DNA of 64,000 nt from DASWHF01 sp036393295 (GCA_036393295.1 DASWHF010000077.1:1-64000); one strand, 5' to 3'; positions 24,451 to 32,793 are shown, numbered from the stretch's first letter. Translations and numbers: made by a program. The notes: generated by a model not told the origin, from the letters alone.

Positions 24451-24497
24451 CCAGCCCTCCGCCGAAGGCGGAGGAACCGGGCCAGGGTGAGGGGAAG
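24451..24497. repeat. Palindromic intergenic repeat
   Basis: CCCTCCGCC-GAA-GGCGGAGG stem followed by GGGCCAGGGTGAGGGG. It is related in layout to the CCCTCTCCC repeat family. It sits downstream of the cytochrome lipoprotein gene; nothing else is seen in the 239 bases between 24275 and 24513. Confidence 0.55.
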
Positions 24498-24513
24498 TTG
24501 TCGGTGCTGACGG

Positions 24514-24912
24514 CTAGTTGTCCTTCGCGCCCTGATCGATCCACAGCTTGACGGTGTCGATCTCGTCCTGGGTGAGCGGCTCGGCGCGCCCCATGGCCGG
24601 CGAATCGCGGTGGTGCGGCGGCATGTGCAGCTCCGGGCTGGTCTTGTGGGCGACCAGGCGATACAGGGTGCTGGATTCGGCGTCGCCGGGGACGATGACG
24701 TCGCCGAACTTGGTGCCCTTCGACAGGCCGGCGTAATCCTTCACGCTGAACCCGCTCTTCTGGGAACCTTCGCCGCTGCCGTCGTGACAAGACAGGCACT
24801 TGGCCTGCAGGATCGGTTTGACGTCCCGGCTGTAGCTGACTTCGCGCGTGCAGGCCGCGACCGCGGCGAGCGAGATGACCAGGACGCTGGTAATGCCTAG
24901 ACGGCTATTCAT
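24514..24912 (-). CDS. c-type cytochrome lipoprotein
   Basis: This 132-residue exported protein starts MNSRLGITSVLVISLAAVAAC; the AVAAC lipobox predicts a lipid-anchored protein with Cys as first mature residue. One heme motif CLSCHDG follows the sequence SRDVKPILQAKC, the arrangement of the small planctomycete-type cytochrome c domain; likely axial Met residues are in HMPPHH or SPAMG. The ATG at 24912 is chosen because GGGAG lies nine bases upstream; longer in-frame extensions lack such a site. Likely a periplasmic electron carrier. Confidence 0.85.
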   Translation of the reverse strand: MNSRLGITSVLVISLAAVAACTREVSYSRDVKPILQAKCLSCHDGSGEGSQKSGFSVKDYAGLSKGTKFGDVIVPGDAESSTLYRLVAHKTSPELHMPPHHRDSPAMGRAEPLTQDEIDTVKLWIDQGAKDN

Positions 24913-24986
24913 ACGTTTTACTCCCTGTCGTGCATGGTTCGTGACGCAATATTGGATCAACATATCATAACGATACGCGGGCGGCA

Positions 24987-25000
24987 TTGACCCCGGGCAA
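24987..25000. promoter_or_regulatory. Degenerate FNR-like palindrome
   Basis: TTGAC-CCCG-GGCAA differs by one base from the TTGAC-N4-GTCAA palindromes elsewhere in the window. It lies 75 bases upstream of the cytochrome lipoprotein start, a plausible activator position. Weak evidence. Confidence 0.3.
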
Positions 25001-25023
25001 AAACCGACGCCGCTTGAAAACCT

Positions 25024-26040
25024 TCATCCGTCCTTAAGCCAGGCCGCGGCCTGCGCGGCATAGTACGTCAAAATCGCATCCGCCCCGGCGCGCTTGAACG
25101 CCAGCAGCGACTCCATCACCGCCGCCTTCTCGTCCAGCCAGCCGTTGGCCGCGGCGGCCTTGAGCATGGCGTATTCGCCGCTCACCTGGTAGACGAAGGT
25201 CGGCGCGCCGAAGCGCCGCTTCACGCGCCGCACGATGTCGAGGTAGGGCATGCCGGGCTTGACCATGACCATGTCGGCGCCCTCCGCCAGGTCGAGCGCG
25301 ACCTCGCGCAGCGCCTCGTCGGAGTTGGCCGGGTCCATCTGGTAGCTGTACTTGTTGCCGCCGCCGAGATTGGCCGCCGAGCCGACGGCGTCGCGGAACG
25401 GGCCGTAGAAATTCGACGCGTACTTGGCGGAGTACGACAGGATACGGGTGTTGACGAAACCGTTGTCCTCGAGCGCGTCGCGCAGCGCGCTGACGCGCCC
25501 GTCCATCATGTCCGAGGGCGCGACGATGTCGGCGCCGGCCTCGGCGTGGGACAGCGCCTGCTTGACCAGCACCGCGACGGTCTCGTCGTTGAGCACGTAG
25601 CCGTCGCGGTCGATCAGGCCGTCCTGGCCGTGGACGGTGAACGGGTCGAGCGCCACGTCGGTGATGACGCCGAGCCCCGGGATGCCCTGCTTGAGCGCGC
25701 GCACCGCGCGCTGGGCGAGGCCGTCCGGATTGTAGGCCTCCTCGGCGCGGTCGGTCTTGCGGTCCGCCGCCACCACGGGAAACAGCGCGACCGCCGGGAT
25801 GCCGAGCCGGGCCCAGTCCTGCGCGCGCCGCACCAGCACGTCGATGCTCATGCGCTCGATGCCGGGCATGGACGCCACCGCCTCGGTCCGGGCCTGACCC
25901 TCGATCACGAACACCGGCTGGATCAGATCGTCCACCGAAAGACGGTTCTCGCGCATCAGCCGCCGCGAGAAATCATCGCGCCGCATGCGCCGCGGGCGGG
26001 TGCGCGGGAAACCGGGGTGACGGGTATCCGACTCGCTCAC
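25024..26040 (-). CDS. hemB: Delta-aminolevulinic acid dehydratase (porphobilinogen synthase)
   Basis: This 338-residue enzyme condenses two 5-aminolevulinate molecules to porphobilinogen in tetrapyrrole synthesis. The two active-site lysines are in SYSAKYASNFYGPFR and MVMVKPGMPYLD. The metal region reads DVALDPFTVHGQDG, without the three cysteines of Zn enzymes, indicating the Mg/K-type of many proteobacteria. It supplies the heme and heme d1 pathways also represented by hemN and the nir genes in this window. Confidence 0.96.
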   Translation of the reverse strand: MSESDTRHPGFPRTRPRRMRRDDFSRRLMRENRLSVDDLIQPVFVIEGQARTEAVASMPGIERMSIDVLVRRAQDWARLGIPAVALFPVVAADRKTDRAEEAYNPDGLAQRAVRALKQGIPGLGVITDVALDPFTVHGQDGLIDRDGYVLNDETVAVLVKQALSHAEAGADIVAPSDMMDGRVSALRDALEDNGFVNTRILSYSAKYASNFYGPFRDAVGSAANLGGGNKYSYQMDPANSDEALREVALDLAEGADMVMVKPGMPYLDIVRRVKRRFGAPTFVYQVSGEYAMLKAAAANGWLDEKAAVMESLLAFKRAGADAILTYYAAQAAAWLKDG

Positions 26041-26111
26041 TCAGCTACTCCTCGCGGGATGGGTCGCGTCGTTCATGGAAAAAGATGTTAAACCACGGGG
26101 GACGCGGGGAA

Positions 26112-26148
26112 AACCAGAAAAACAAAAGGGCCCGGTCGAGCCGGGCCC
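26112..26148 (-). terminator. Rho-independent terminator of adk
   Basis: On the minus strand an 8-bp stem (GGGCCCGG / CCGGGCCC) is followed by TTTTGTTTTT. It lies 24 bases after the adk stop. Confidence 0.85.
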
Positions 26149-26171
26149 CCGCGCGTCACGACCGGTAACGC

Positions 26172-27131
26172 CTACTTGGTCTTCTTCGCCTTCTTCTTCG
26201 GCGCCTTCTTGGCCTTCTTGGCAGCCTTCTTCACCGCCTTCTTCGCCTTCTTGGCGGCCTTTTTCACGGCCTTCTTGGCCTTCTTCGCGACTTTCTTGGC
26301 GGCCTTCTTCGCCTTCTTGGCGACTTTCTTCGCCGCCTTCTTGGCGGCCTTCTTGGGGGCGGCCTTGGCCGGCGCGCTGGCAGCCGGCTTGGCGGCCGCG
26401 GCCTTGGCCGGCTTGGCCGCGGCCTTGCCGGCTGCCTTGGCCGCCGCCGCGGCGCCGCCCAGGTTCACCCCGGCGAGCGGCCGCATCTGGGCCTCGATGA
26501 TGTCGCTGATGGTCTTGAAGATGTCGTTGATCGAGCCGACGCCGCGCGCGGTGCGCAGCTTGCCCTGGGCCTTGTAGTACGACACCAGCGGCGCGGTCTG
26601 CTCCTCGTAGACCTTGAGGCGGTTGCGCACCGTGGTCTCGTTGTCGTCGGAGCGATGCTGGAGCATGCCGCCGCACTTGTCGCACTTGCCCGGGGTCTTG
26701 GGCGGCGTGTAGTAGATGTTGTAGATCGCGCCGCAGGTGCCACAGGTGCGCCGGCCGGTGAGGCGCTTCATCAGCACCTCGAGGTCGACGTCCACCAGCA
26801 GCGCCAGCTGCAGCGGCTGGCCGAGGCGGGCCAACATGGCGTCGAGCGCCTGGGCCTGGGGGATGTTGCGCGGAAAGCCGTCGAGGATGAAACCCCCGCG
26901 GGCGTCGGGCTTGGCCAGGCGCTCCTGGATCATGCCCAGCACCACGTCATCGGCGACCAGATGGCCCGAGTCCATCGCCGCCTTGGCTTTCTTGCCCAGC
27001 TCGGTGCCGGCGGCGACCGCCGCCCGAAGAAGATCACCTGTGGATATTTGCGGAATTTTGTACTTTTCTACCAATAACTTAGCTTGAGTTCCCTTGCCGG
27101 AGCCCGGCGCTCCTAGTAGTACGATTCGCAT
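26172..27131 (-). CDS. adk: Adenylate kinase with long Ala/Lys-rich histone-H1-like C-terminal tail
   Basis: This 319-residue protein interconverts ATP + AMP and 2 ADP. The core (~226 residues) is complete: P-loop GAPGSGKGT at residues 7-15, AMP site QISTGDLLRAAV, DGFPRN, and a zinc-type LID with CGTCG and CDKCG cysteine pairs. It is followed by ~93 residues of almost only Ala, Lys and Pro (units such as KKAAKKVAKKAKK), resembling histone H1 or AlgP tails. The ATG at 27131 gives the normal MRIVLLGAPG start. The tail is in the same frame without a stop, and a terminator follows, so it is part of the gene. It could bind nucleic acid or polyphosphate. Confidence 0.93.
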   Translation of the reverse strand: MRIVLLGAPGSGKGTQAKLLVEKYKIPQISTGDLLRAAVAAGTELGKKAKAAMDSGHLVADDVVLGMIQERLAKPDARGGFILDGFPRNIPQAQALDAMLARLGQPLQLALLVDVDLEVLMKRLTGRRTCGTCGAIYNIYYTPPKTPGKCDKCGGMLQHRSDDNETTVRNRLKVYEEQTAPLVSYYKAQGKLRTARGVGSINDIFKTISDIIEAQMRPLAGVNLGGAAAAAKAAGKAAAKPAKAAAAKPAASAPAKAAPKKAAKKAAKKVAKKAKKAAKKVAKKAKKAVKKAAKKAKKAVKKAAKKAKKAPKKKAKKTK

Positions 27132-27388
27132 GTCTGTTCTCGCTTTAGGCCCCATCCGGGACCCTTTATTGGTGACTGATGGAATCCTCCCCTGGCGGGG
27201 ACTGCTGGCGGCTAAACTACCTGCGGACCCTCCGGACGTCAATGGTTTTCCGGGGATTTCCCGCCATAAAGCCGGCCTATCCGCAGATTCAATCTTTGCC
27301 GTGAACGCCACGGCGATTTCGGTTATCTTTAGCCCCCTTGATGGACTGGACCCAAGGGCGCGTCCTTGGCCCCACCCGCCGACCGGAC

Positions 27389-27802
27389 ATGACCGACATA
27401 CCGGATTTCACCGAAACCGAGCTGTGGACCCTGCGCACGACGCTCGCCGAGCGCTACGGCCGGCCCGTGGAGATCCAGCTGGCCGACACCGAGATGATCG
27501 CCGGCGACGGCTCCAACGAGATGGCCTGGTGCCCGACGGTGTTCTGGTCGGCCAAGGGGGCCAACTTCGCGATCAGCAAGATCGCGCCCAAGCGCTACCG
27601 CGCGATCTTCTACTACCACCCCGATCATCAGCTCGGCACCGGCATCGACAGCTACGACGAGATCGGCGACTGCGTGGTGAGCCTGCTCCAGGTCGAGTCC
27701 GACCACCTGCGCAAGCACAAGATCGAGGCCGACGCCTCGCCGTCCGAGGAAAAGCCCGCGGACGACAAACCGGATCTGACACCTAACTTCTGGGGAGATT
27801 GA
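27389..27802 (+). CDS. Hypothetical protein upstream of pfp
   Basis: This 137-residue soluble acidic protein is not recognised. It starts MTDIPDFTETELWTLRTTL; central hydrophobic strands include EMAWCPTVFWSAKGANFAIS and YRAIFYYHPDH, and the C-terminus is charged and probably disordered (EEKPADDKPD). It ends six bases before pfp on the same strand, so the two are very likely co-transcribed. An in-frame start at 27338 is possible but adds an atypical N-terminus. The 257 bases before it, back to adk, show no other gene. Confidence 0.7.
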   Translation: MTDIPDFTETELWTLRTTLAERYGRPVEIQLADTEMIAGDGSNEMAWCPTVFWSAKGANFAISKIAPKRYRAIFYYHPDHQLGTGIDSYDEIGDCVVSLLQVESDHLRKHKIEADASPSEEKPADDKPDLTPNFWGD

Positions 27803-27808
27803 AGCACA

Positions 27809-29080
27809 ATGGCCAAAGCCAGACCGAAGAACGCCTTCTACGCCCAATCGGGCGGCGTCACCGCCGTCATCAACGCCTCGGCAGCGGGCGTGATCGAGGC
27901 CGCGCGCAAGCACAAGAACAAGATCGCCAAGGTCTACGCCGGGCGCAACGGCATCATCGGCGCGCTGACCGAGGACCTGATCGACACCTCCAGGGAATCC
28001 GCCGGCGCCATCGGGCGGCTCCGCCACACCCCGAGCGGCGCCTTCGGCTCCTGCCGCTACAAGCTCAAGAGCCTGGACCAGAACCGCCGCGAATACGAGC
28101 GCCTGATCGAGGTCTTCAAGGCGCACGACATCGGCTATTTCTTCTACAACGGCGGCGGCGACTCGGCCGATACCTGCCTCAAGATCTCGCAGCTCGGCGA
28201 ATCCATGGGCTATCCGCTCCAGGCGATCCACGTGCCCAAGACCGTCGACAACGACTTGGCCGTCACCGACAACTGCCCGGGCTTCGGCTCGGTCGCCAAG
28301 TACATCGCCGTGTCCACGCGCGAGGCGAGCTTCGACGTAGCAAGCATGGCCAAGACCTCGACCAAGGTGTTCATCCTCGAAGTCATGGGCCGGCACGCCG
28401 GCTGGATCGCCGCCGCCGGCGGTCTCGCCTCGACCCAGGACACGGAGATCCCGATCGTGATCCTGTTCCCCGAGGTGACCTTCGACAAGGACAAGTTCCT
28501 CGCCAAGGTCAATGCCGCGGTCAAGAAGTTCGGCTACTGCACGGTGGTGGTCTCGGAGGGCGTGAAGAGCGCCGACGGCAAGTTCCTCGCCGACCAGGGC
28601 CTGCGCGACGCCTTCGGCCATGCCCAGCTCGGCGGCGTGGCGCCGGTGGTGGCCTCGATCGTCAAGGAAGGCCTCGGCCTCAAGTACCACTGGGGCGTGG
28701 CCGATTACCTGCAGCGCGCCGCGCGCCACATCGCCTCCAAGACCGACGTCGACCAGGCCTATGCCGTGGGCAAGGCGGCGGTCGAGTTCGCCCTGAAGGG
28801 TCACAACTCGGTGATGCCGACCGTGGTGCGCGCCTCGAACAAGCCATACAAATGGAAGATCGGCATGGCGCCGCTCGCCAAGGTCGCGAACGTCGAGAAG
28901 ATGATGCCGCCGGATTTCATCACCGCCGACGGCTTCGGCATCACCGCCAAGTGCCGCAATTACCTCGAGCCGCTCATCAAGGGCGAGGACTACCCGCCCT
29001 ACAAGAACGGTATGCCGCAGTATGTGCGGTTGAAGAATGTGCCGGTGAAACGGAAATTGAAGGGCGAGTTTAAGTTGTAG
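27809..29080 (+). CDS. pfp: Pyrophosphate-dependent 6-phosphofructokinase
   Basis: This 423-residue enzyme reversibly phosphorylates fructose 6-phosphate using PPi. Motifs of the PFK family are clear: QSGGVTAVINAS near the N-terminus, FYNGGGDSADT (the GGGDS region distinguishing PPi from ATP enzymes), PKTVDNDLAVTDN (catalytic Asp) and EVMGRHAGWIAA (fructose-phosphate binding). A few hundred bases downstream lies hppA, the proton-pumping pyrophosphatase, so both main PPi-using enzymes are clustered. In methanotrophs and sulfur oxidisers this enzyme can serve glycolysis, gluconeogenesis or the Calvin cycle; which applies here is unknown. Confidence 0.93.
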   Translation: MAKARPKNAFYAQSGGVTAVINASAAGVIEAARKHKNKIAKVYAGRNGIIGALTEDLIDTSRESAGAIGRLRHTPSGAFGSCRYKLKSLDQNRREYERLIEVFKAHDIGYFFYNGGGDSADTCLKISQLGESMGYPLQAIHVPKTVDNDLAVTDNCPGFGSVAKYIAVSTREASFDVASMAKTSTKVFILEVMGRHAGWIAAAGGLASTQDTEIPIVILFPEVTFDKDKFLAKVNAAVKKFGYCTVVVSEGVKSADGKFLADQGLRDAFGHAQLGGVAPVVASIVKEGLGLKYHWGVADYLQRAARHIASKTDVDQAYAVGKAAVEFALKGHNSVMPTVVRASNKPYKWKIGMAPLAKVANVEKMMPPDFITADGFGITAKCRNYLEPLIKGEDYPPYKNGMPQYVRLKNVPVKRKLKGEFKL

Positions 29081-29092
29081 GCGTGGATACGA

Positions 29093-29152
29093 GTGGCAAG
29101 TAGCAAGTTTCAAGTAGCAAGGAGAAGTTCCTTGCCACTTGCTACTTGCCAC
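29093..29152. repeat. Long hairpin made of CAAGTAGCAAG-type units
   Basis: A perfect 16-bp inverted repeat (GTGGCAAGTAGCAAGT at 29093-29108; its complement at 29137-29152) encloses a second small stem (CAAGGA / TCCTTG). It lies 12 bases after the pfp stop and may terminate or process the transcript. Related AACAAGT units occur at 31620-31650. Confidence 0.75.
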
Positions 29153-29168
29153 TTGCAACTGAGGTTAT

Positions 29169-29390
29169 ATGACCCTCGACAAAGCACGCGAGCTGTTGAA
29201 GGTGCAGGCCGACTTCGGCGGGTTTTACAACGGCAACTCCGCCAAGCTGATCCTGTCCGAGGTGAGCCGCGAGCACGGTCAGCAGGCGGTCGATCGGTTC
29301 ATCGTCGAGCTCGGGCTCGACCGGATATTCGGCTTCGAGCCCGGCACGCGCTTCGAGGGCGGCCTGGCGATGAAGGACAAGCATTCCTGA
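29169..29390 (+). CDS. Small hypothetical protein between pfp and hppA
   Basis: This 73-residue protein is not recognised. It starts MTLDKARELLKVQADFGG and contains the stretch YNGNSAKLILSEVSREHG followed by AVDRFIVELGLDRIFGF; it looks helical, soluble and compact. GAGG lies a few bases before the ATG and codon use matches the neighbours, so it appears to be a real gene. Position between two PPi enzymes hints at a role in the same physiology, but that is only context. Confidence 0.7.
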   Translation: MTLDKARELLKVQADFGGFYNGNSAKLILSEVSREHGQQAVDRFIVELGLDRIFGFEPGTRFEGGLAMKDKHS

Positions 29391-29452
29391 CGCCGGTCAG
29401 AAAAGTCGCGGATCGGCACATTAAGCGACCTTATGGTCCGGCGGGTGCAGGT

Positions 29453-29466
29453 TTGATCTGCGTCAA
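29453..29466. promoter_or_regulatory. FNR/Anr-type box upstream of hppA
   Basis: TTGAT-CTGC-GTCAA matches the FNR/Anr/Dnr consensus (TTGAT-N4-ATCAA) with one change. It lies 87 bases before the hppA start and a CRP/FNR-family protein is encoded at 33861. Confidence 0.65.
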
Positions 29467-29553
29467 TGCGAGCAGTGCAGGAGAGGCATAGAAGAATACT
29501 CATCGGGAAAAGGGGTCAGGAAACCTTTTCCCCAACAAGCCGGGAGGCACACC

Positions 29554-31614
29554 ATGTCCGAGGTATTGTTGTTCGCGTTGGGCTGCGGCGTCGTCGCCGT
29601 CGTTTACAGCCTCATCTCCATGCGCTGGGTGCTCGCCAAACCCACGGGCAGCCCGCGGATGCGCGAGATCGCCGCCGCCATCCAGGAAGGCGCGCAGGCC
29701 TACCTCACCCGCCAGTACACCACCATCGCCGGCGTCGGCGTGGTGCTGTTCGTGGTGATCTTCGCCGCGCTCAACGCCCAGACCGCGATCGGCTTCGCGA
29801 TCGGCGCGGTGTGCTCGGCGGCGGCCGGCATCTTCGGCATGAACATCTCGGTGCGTGCCAACGTCCGCACCGCCGAGGCCGCCAAGCTAGGGCTGAACCC
29901 GGCGCTGAAGCTGGCCTTCCGCAGCGGCGCCATCACCGGCCTGCTGGTGGTGGGCCTGGGGATGCTGGGCGTGGCCGGTTACTACGCCGCCCTCCAGGCC
30001 ATCTACCCCGGCGGCGAGATCGACTACATCGCGCCGCTGGTGGGCCTGGCCTTCGGCGGCTCGCTGATCTCGATCTTCGCGCGTCTCGGCGGCGGCATCT
30101 TCACCAAGGGCGCCGACGTCGGCGCCGACCTGGTCGGCAAGGTCGAGGCCGGCATCCCCGAGGACGACCCGCGCAACCCGGCGGTGATCGCCGACAACGT
30201 CGGCGACAACGTCGGCGACTGCGCCGGCATGGCCGCCGACCTGTTCGAGACCTATGCGGTCACGATCATCGCCACCATGCTGCTCGGCTCGCTGCTGCTC
30301 GAGGACGCCGGCGAGACCGCGGTGCTCTATCCGCTGGCGCTGGGCGGCGTATCGATCCTGGCCTCGATCGTCGGCAGCTGGTTCGTGTCGGTCGGCAAGG
30401 GCGGCAAGATCATGAACGCCCTGTACCGCAGCGTGATCGTCTCCGGCGTATTGGCGGCGATCGCCTTCTACCCGGTCACCACCTATCTGCTCGGCGAGAG
30501 CGTGACGCTCGACGGACAGACCGTCGCAAGCATCAATCTGTTCTACGCCGGCCTCATCGGCCTGGCGCTCACCACCGCCATGGTGGTGATCACCGAGTAC
30601 TACACCGCAACCGAGTACAAGCCGGTGCGCGCCATCGCCGCCGCCTCGGTCACCGGACCGGGCACCAACATCATCGCGGGCTTGGGCCTCTCGATGAAGT
30701 CCACGGCGCTGCCGGTGTTGGCGGTCTGCATCAGCATCTGGGGCGCCTACGAGCTGGCCGGCCTCTACGGCCTGGCGATCGCCGCCACCGCCATGCTGTC
30801 CATGGCCGGCATCATCGTCGCGCTCGACGCCTACGGCCCGGTGACCGACAACGCCGGCGGCATCGCCGAGATGGCCAACCTGCCGTCCAAGGTGCGCGCC
30901 GTCACCGATCCGCTCGACGCGGTCGGCAACACCACCAAGGCGGTGACCAAGGGCTACGCGATCGGTTCGGCCGGCCTCGCGGCGCTGGTGCTGTTCGCCG
31001 ACTACACCCATGCGCTGGAGCATGCCGGCAAGCTGGTCGAGTTCCGGCTCGACGACCCGGCGGTGATCATCGGCCTGTTCATCGGCGGCATGATCCCCTA
31101 CCTGTTCGGCGCCATGGCCATGGAGGCGGTCGGCCGCGCGGCCGGCGCGGTGGTGGTCGAGGTACGCCGCCAGTTCAAGTCCATCAAGGGCATCATGACC
31201 GGCAAGGCCAAGCCCGACTACTCGCGCGCGGTCGACATGCTCACCCGGGCGGCCATCAAGGAGATGATCATCCCCTCGCTGCTGCCGGTGCTGGCGCCGA
31301 TCGTGATCGTCGTGGTCATGTACTGGGCGATGGGCCCGGACGCCGGGCCGAAGGCGCTGGGCGGCATGCTGCTCGGCTCGATCGTCACCGGCATCTTCGT
31401 GGCGATCTCCATGACCACCGGCGGCGGCGCCTGGGACAACGCCAAGAAATACATCGAGGACGGCCATCACGGCGGCAAGGGCTCCGACGCCCACAAGGCG
31501 GCGGTCACCGGCGACACCGTCGGCGATCCTTATAAGGACACGGCCGGCCCGGCGATCAATCCGATGATCAAGATCATCAATATTATGGCGTTGCTCATAG
31601 TGCCGTTGCTGTAG
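29554..31614 (+). CDS. hppA: Membrane-bound proton-translocating pyrophosphatase, K+-independent type
   Basis: This 686-residue inner-membrane pump couples PPi hydrolysis to H+ export and has about 16 transmembrane segments. PPi/Mg-binding motifs are DVGADLVGKVE, NPAVIADNVGDNVGD, DAYGPVTDNAGGIAEM and TGDTVGDPYKDTAGPA. The region GNTTKAVTKGYAIGSAGL has Lys at the position that is Ala in K+-dependent enzymes, so it should be K+-independent. A TTGAT-N4-GTCAA palindrome upstream suggests oxygen-responsive control. A strong terminator follows. Confidence 0.96.
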   Translation: MSEVLLFALGCGVVAVVYSLISMRWVLAKPTGSPRMREIAAAIQEGAQAYLTRQYTTIAGVGVVLFVVIFAALNAQTAIGFAIGAVCSAAAGIFGMNISVRANVRTAEAAKLGLNPALKLAFRSGAITGLLVVGLGMLGVAGYYAALQAIYPGGEIDYIAPLVGLAFGGSLISIFARLGGGIFTKGADVGADLVGKVEAGIPEDDPRNPAVIADNVGDNVGDCAGMAADLFETYAVTIIATMLLGSLLLEDAGETAVLYPLALGGVSILASIVGSWFVSVGKGGKIMNALYRSVIVSGVLAAIAFYPVTTYLLGESVTLDGQTVASINLFYAGLIGLALTTAMVVITEYYTATEYKPVRAIAAASVTGPGTNIIAGLGLSMKSTALPVLAVCISIWGAYELAGLYGLAIAATAMLSMAGIIVALDAYGPVTDNAGGIAEMANLPSKVRAVTDPLDAVGNTTKAVTKGYAIGSAGLAALVLFADYTHALEHAGKLVEFRLDDPAVIIGLFIGGMIPYLFGAMAMEAVGRAAGAVVVEVRRQFKSIKGIMTGKAKPDYSRAVDMLTRAAIKEMIIPSLLPVLAPIVIVVVMYWAMGPDAGPKALGGMLLGSIVTGIFVAISMTTGGGAWDNAKKYIEDGHHGGKGSDAHKAAVTGDTVGDPYKDTAGPAINPMIKIINIMALLIVPLL

Positions 31615-31619
31615 GGACA

Positions 31620-31650
31620 GTAACAAGTAACAAGTGACAAGTAGCAAGTA
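31620..31650 (+). repeat. Short tandem AACAAGT-like repeats
   Basis: Consecutive units GTAACAAGTAACAAGTGACAAGTAGCAAGTAG-like (4 units of 7-8 bases, first bases AACAAGT) directly after hppA. They resemble the hairpin at 29093. Confidence 0.6.
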
Positions 31651-31654
31651 GTGG

Positions 31655-31685
31655 AACGGGCCGGTCTTGCCGGCCCGTTTGTTTT
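31655..31685 (+). terminator. Rho-independent terminator of hppA
   Basis: A perfect 10-bp stem (AACGGGCCGG / CCGGCCCGTT) with a TCTTG loop is followed by TGTTTT. Confidence 0.9.
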
Positions 31686-31768
31686 AACAGGCAGGATGCG
31701 GCGGAACCATTGGGGCATGGGCACGTAGTCGGATATACTTTCCACTTTCCACTTTTTACTTTTCACTG

Positions 31769-32329
31769 ATGCTAATTTGTATCGTCTCCGACAGCCACGA
31801 TCACCGCCCCTTGCTGGCCGCGGCGGTCGCCGACGCGTGGGCGCGCGGCGCGCAGGCGGTGCTGCACTGCGGCGACCTGGTGGCGCCCAGCACCCTGCAC
31901 GCCATCCTGCCGCTCGGCCTGCCGATCCACGTGATCCACGGCAACAACGCCGGCGATCTCTACCACCTGAGCCGCATCGCGCACGGCTCCAACGGGCTGG
32001 TGACCTATTACGGCCAGGACGCGGCGCTGACCCTGCACGGCCGGCGGATCTTCCTGGTGCACTACCCGCACTATGCCAAGGCCATGGCGCTGACCGGCGA
32101 CTACGATCTGGTCTGCAACGGTCATGAGCACCGCGCCTGCATCGAGAGCATCGCGACCGTGACCGGCGGCACGACGCTGCGCGTCGATCCCGGCACCGTC
32201 GCCGGCATCGGCGCGGCGCCGACCTACGCGCTCGGGGACCTGGAGAAGATGACGTTCGAGATCCGGCCGGTGCCGCTGCCCGGGCTGCCCGGGGTGAACG
32301 AACCGCTGCGCGCCGCCGGCGGACGCTGA
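31769..32329 (+). CDS. YfcE/MJ0936-type metallophosphoesterase
   Basis: This 186-residue phosphodiesterase-like enzyme has all calcineurin-superfamily motifs: DSHDH (residues 8-12), LHCGDLV, IHGNNAG and NGHEHRA, plus a late RVDPGTV. Members of the YfcE group hydrolyse phosphodiesters with two metal ions; natural substrate unknown. The upstream 35 bases contain repeated CTTTCCACTTT units. The stop shares a base with the next gene (TGATG). Confidence 0.88.
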   Translation: MLICIVSDSHDHRPLLAAAVADAWARGAQAVLHCGDLVAPSTLHAILPLGLPIHVIHGNNAGDLYHLSRIAHGSNGLVTYYGQDAALTLHGRRIFLVHYPHYAKAMALTGDYDLVCNGHEHRACIESIATVTGGTTLRVDPGTVAGIGAAPTYALGDLEKMTFEIRPVPLPGLPGVNEPLRAAGGR

Positions 32330-32787
32330 TGCGCGCAATCGCGCGCCGTGCGGCGATTCCGGTTCGCGATCCGTGGCTGTGGGCGGCGCTGCTGGCCGCG
32401 CCGCTGTACTGGGCGATCCTCTACGCGCTGACGCGTCCGGCGCTCGACCTCGACTGGCCGCTGGCGCACGTCGCGCCGTTCCTGCTTCCGGCGCTGGTCT
32501 ACCCGGTGCTGGAGGAAATCGTGTTTCGCGGCCTGATCCAGGAGGCGCTCGCGCGCCGGCTGCGCCGGCGCCTGCCCGGCCCGGTTTCGCCGGCCAACCT
32601 CATCACCAGCCTGTTGTTCACCGCGCTGCATTTTCTCAATCACGCGCCGCTCGCGGCCGCGGCGGTGTTCGTCCCGTCATTGATCTTCGGCTGGTTCAAG
32701 GACCGGCACGGCAGTCTCGGCGCGCCCATCCTGCTGCACGTCTTCTACAACGCCGGCTACCTTTGGCTGTTCGCGGCGCCGGCCTGA
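32329..32787 (+). CDS. CPBP family glutamic-type intramembrane protease
   Basis: This 152-residue membrane protein has about four transmembrane segments. The Abi/CPBP motifs are visible: EEIVFRGLIQEAL (EExxxR, residues ~62-74), FTALHFLNH (FxxxH) and HVFYNAGYL. The short size resembles the glutamic proteases of JDVT-CTERM sorting systems, but no cognate CTERM substrate was recognised here. It overlaps the phosphoesterase stop by one base, so the two are co-expressed. Confidence 0.85.
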   Translation: MRAIARRAAIPVRDPWLWAALLAAPLYWAILYALTRPALDLDWPLAHVAPFLLPALVYPVLEEIVFRGLIQEALARRLRRRLPGPVSPANLITSLLFTALHFLNHAPLAAAAVFVPSLIFGWFKDRHGSLGAPILLHVFYNAGYLWLFAAPA

Positions 32788-32793
32788 CCGGCG

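Noticed and set aside
26172..26460. Short regular repeats suggesting a CRISPR or tandem array
   Set aside because: The periodicity follows Lys/Ala codons of the adk tail; there are no unique spacers.
26176..26577. Phe/Ala-rich plus-strand frame opposite the adk tail, resembling a membrane protein
   Set aside because: It is the complement of AAG/GCC repeats of the Lys/Ala tail and has no ribosome site.
29887..31647. 586-residue minus-strand frame opposite hppA
   Set aside because: It is a His/Asp/Gly-rich shadow of a strongly conserved membrane gene.
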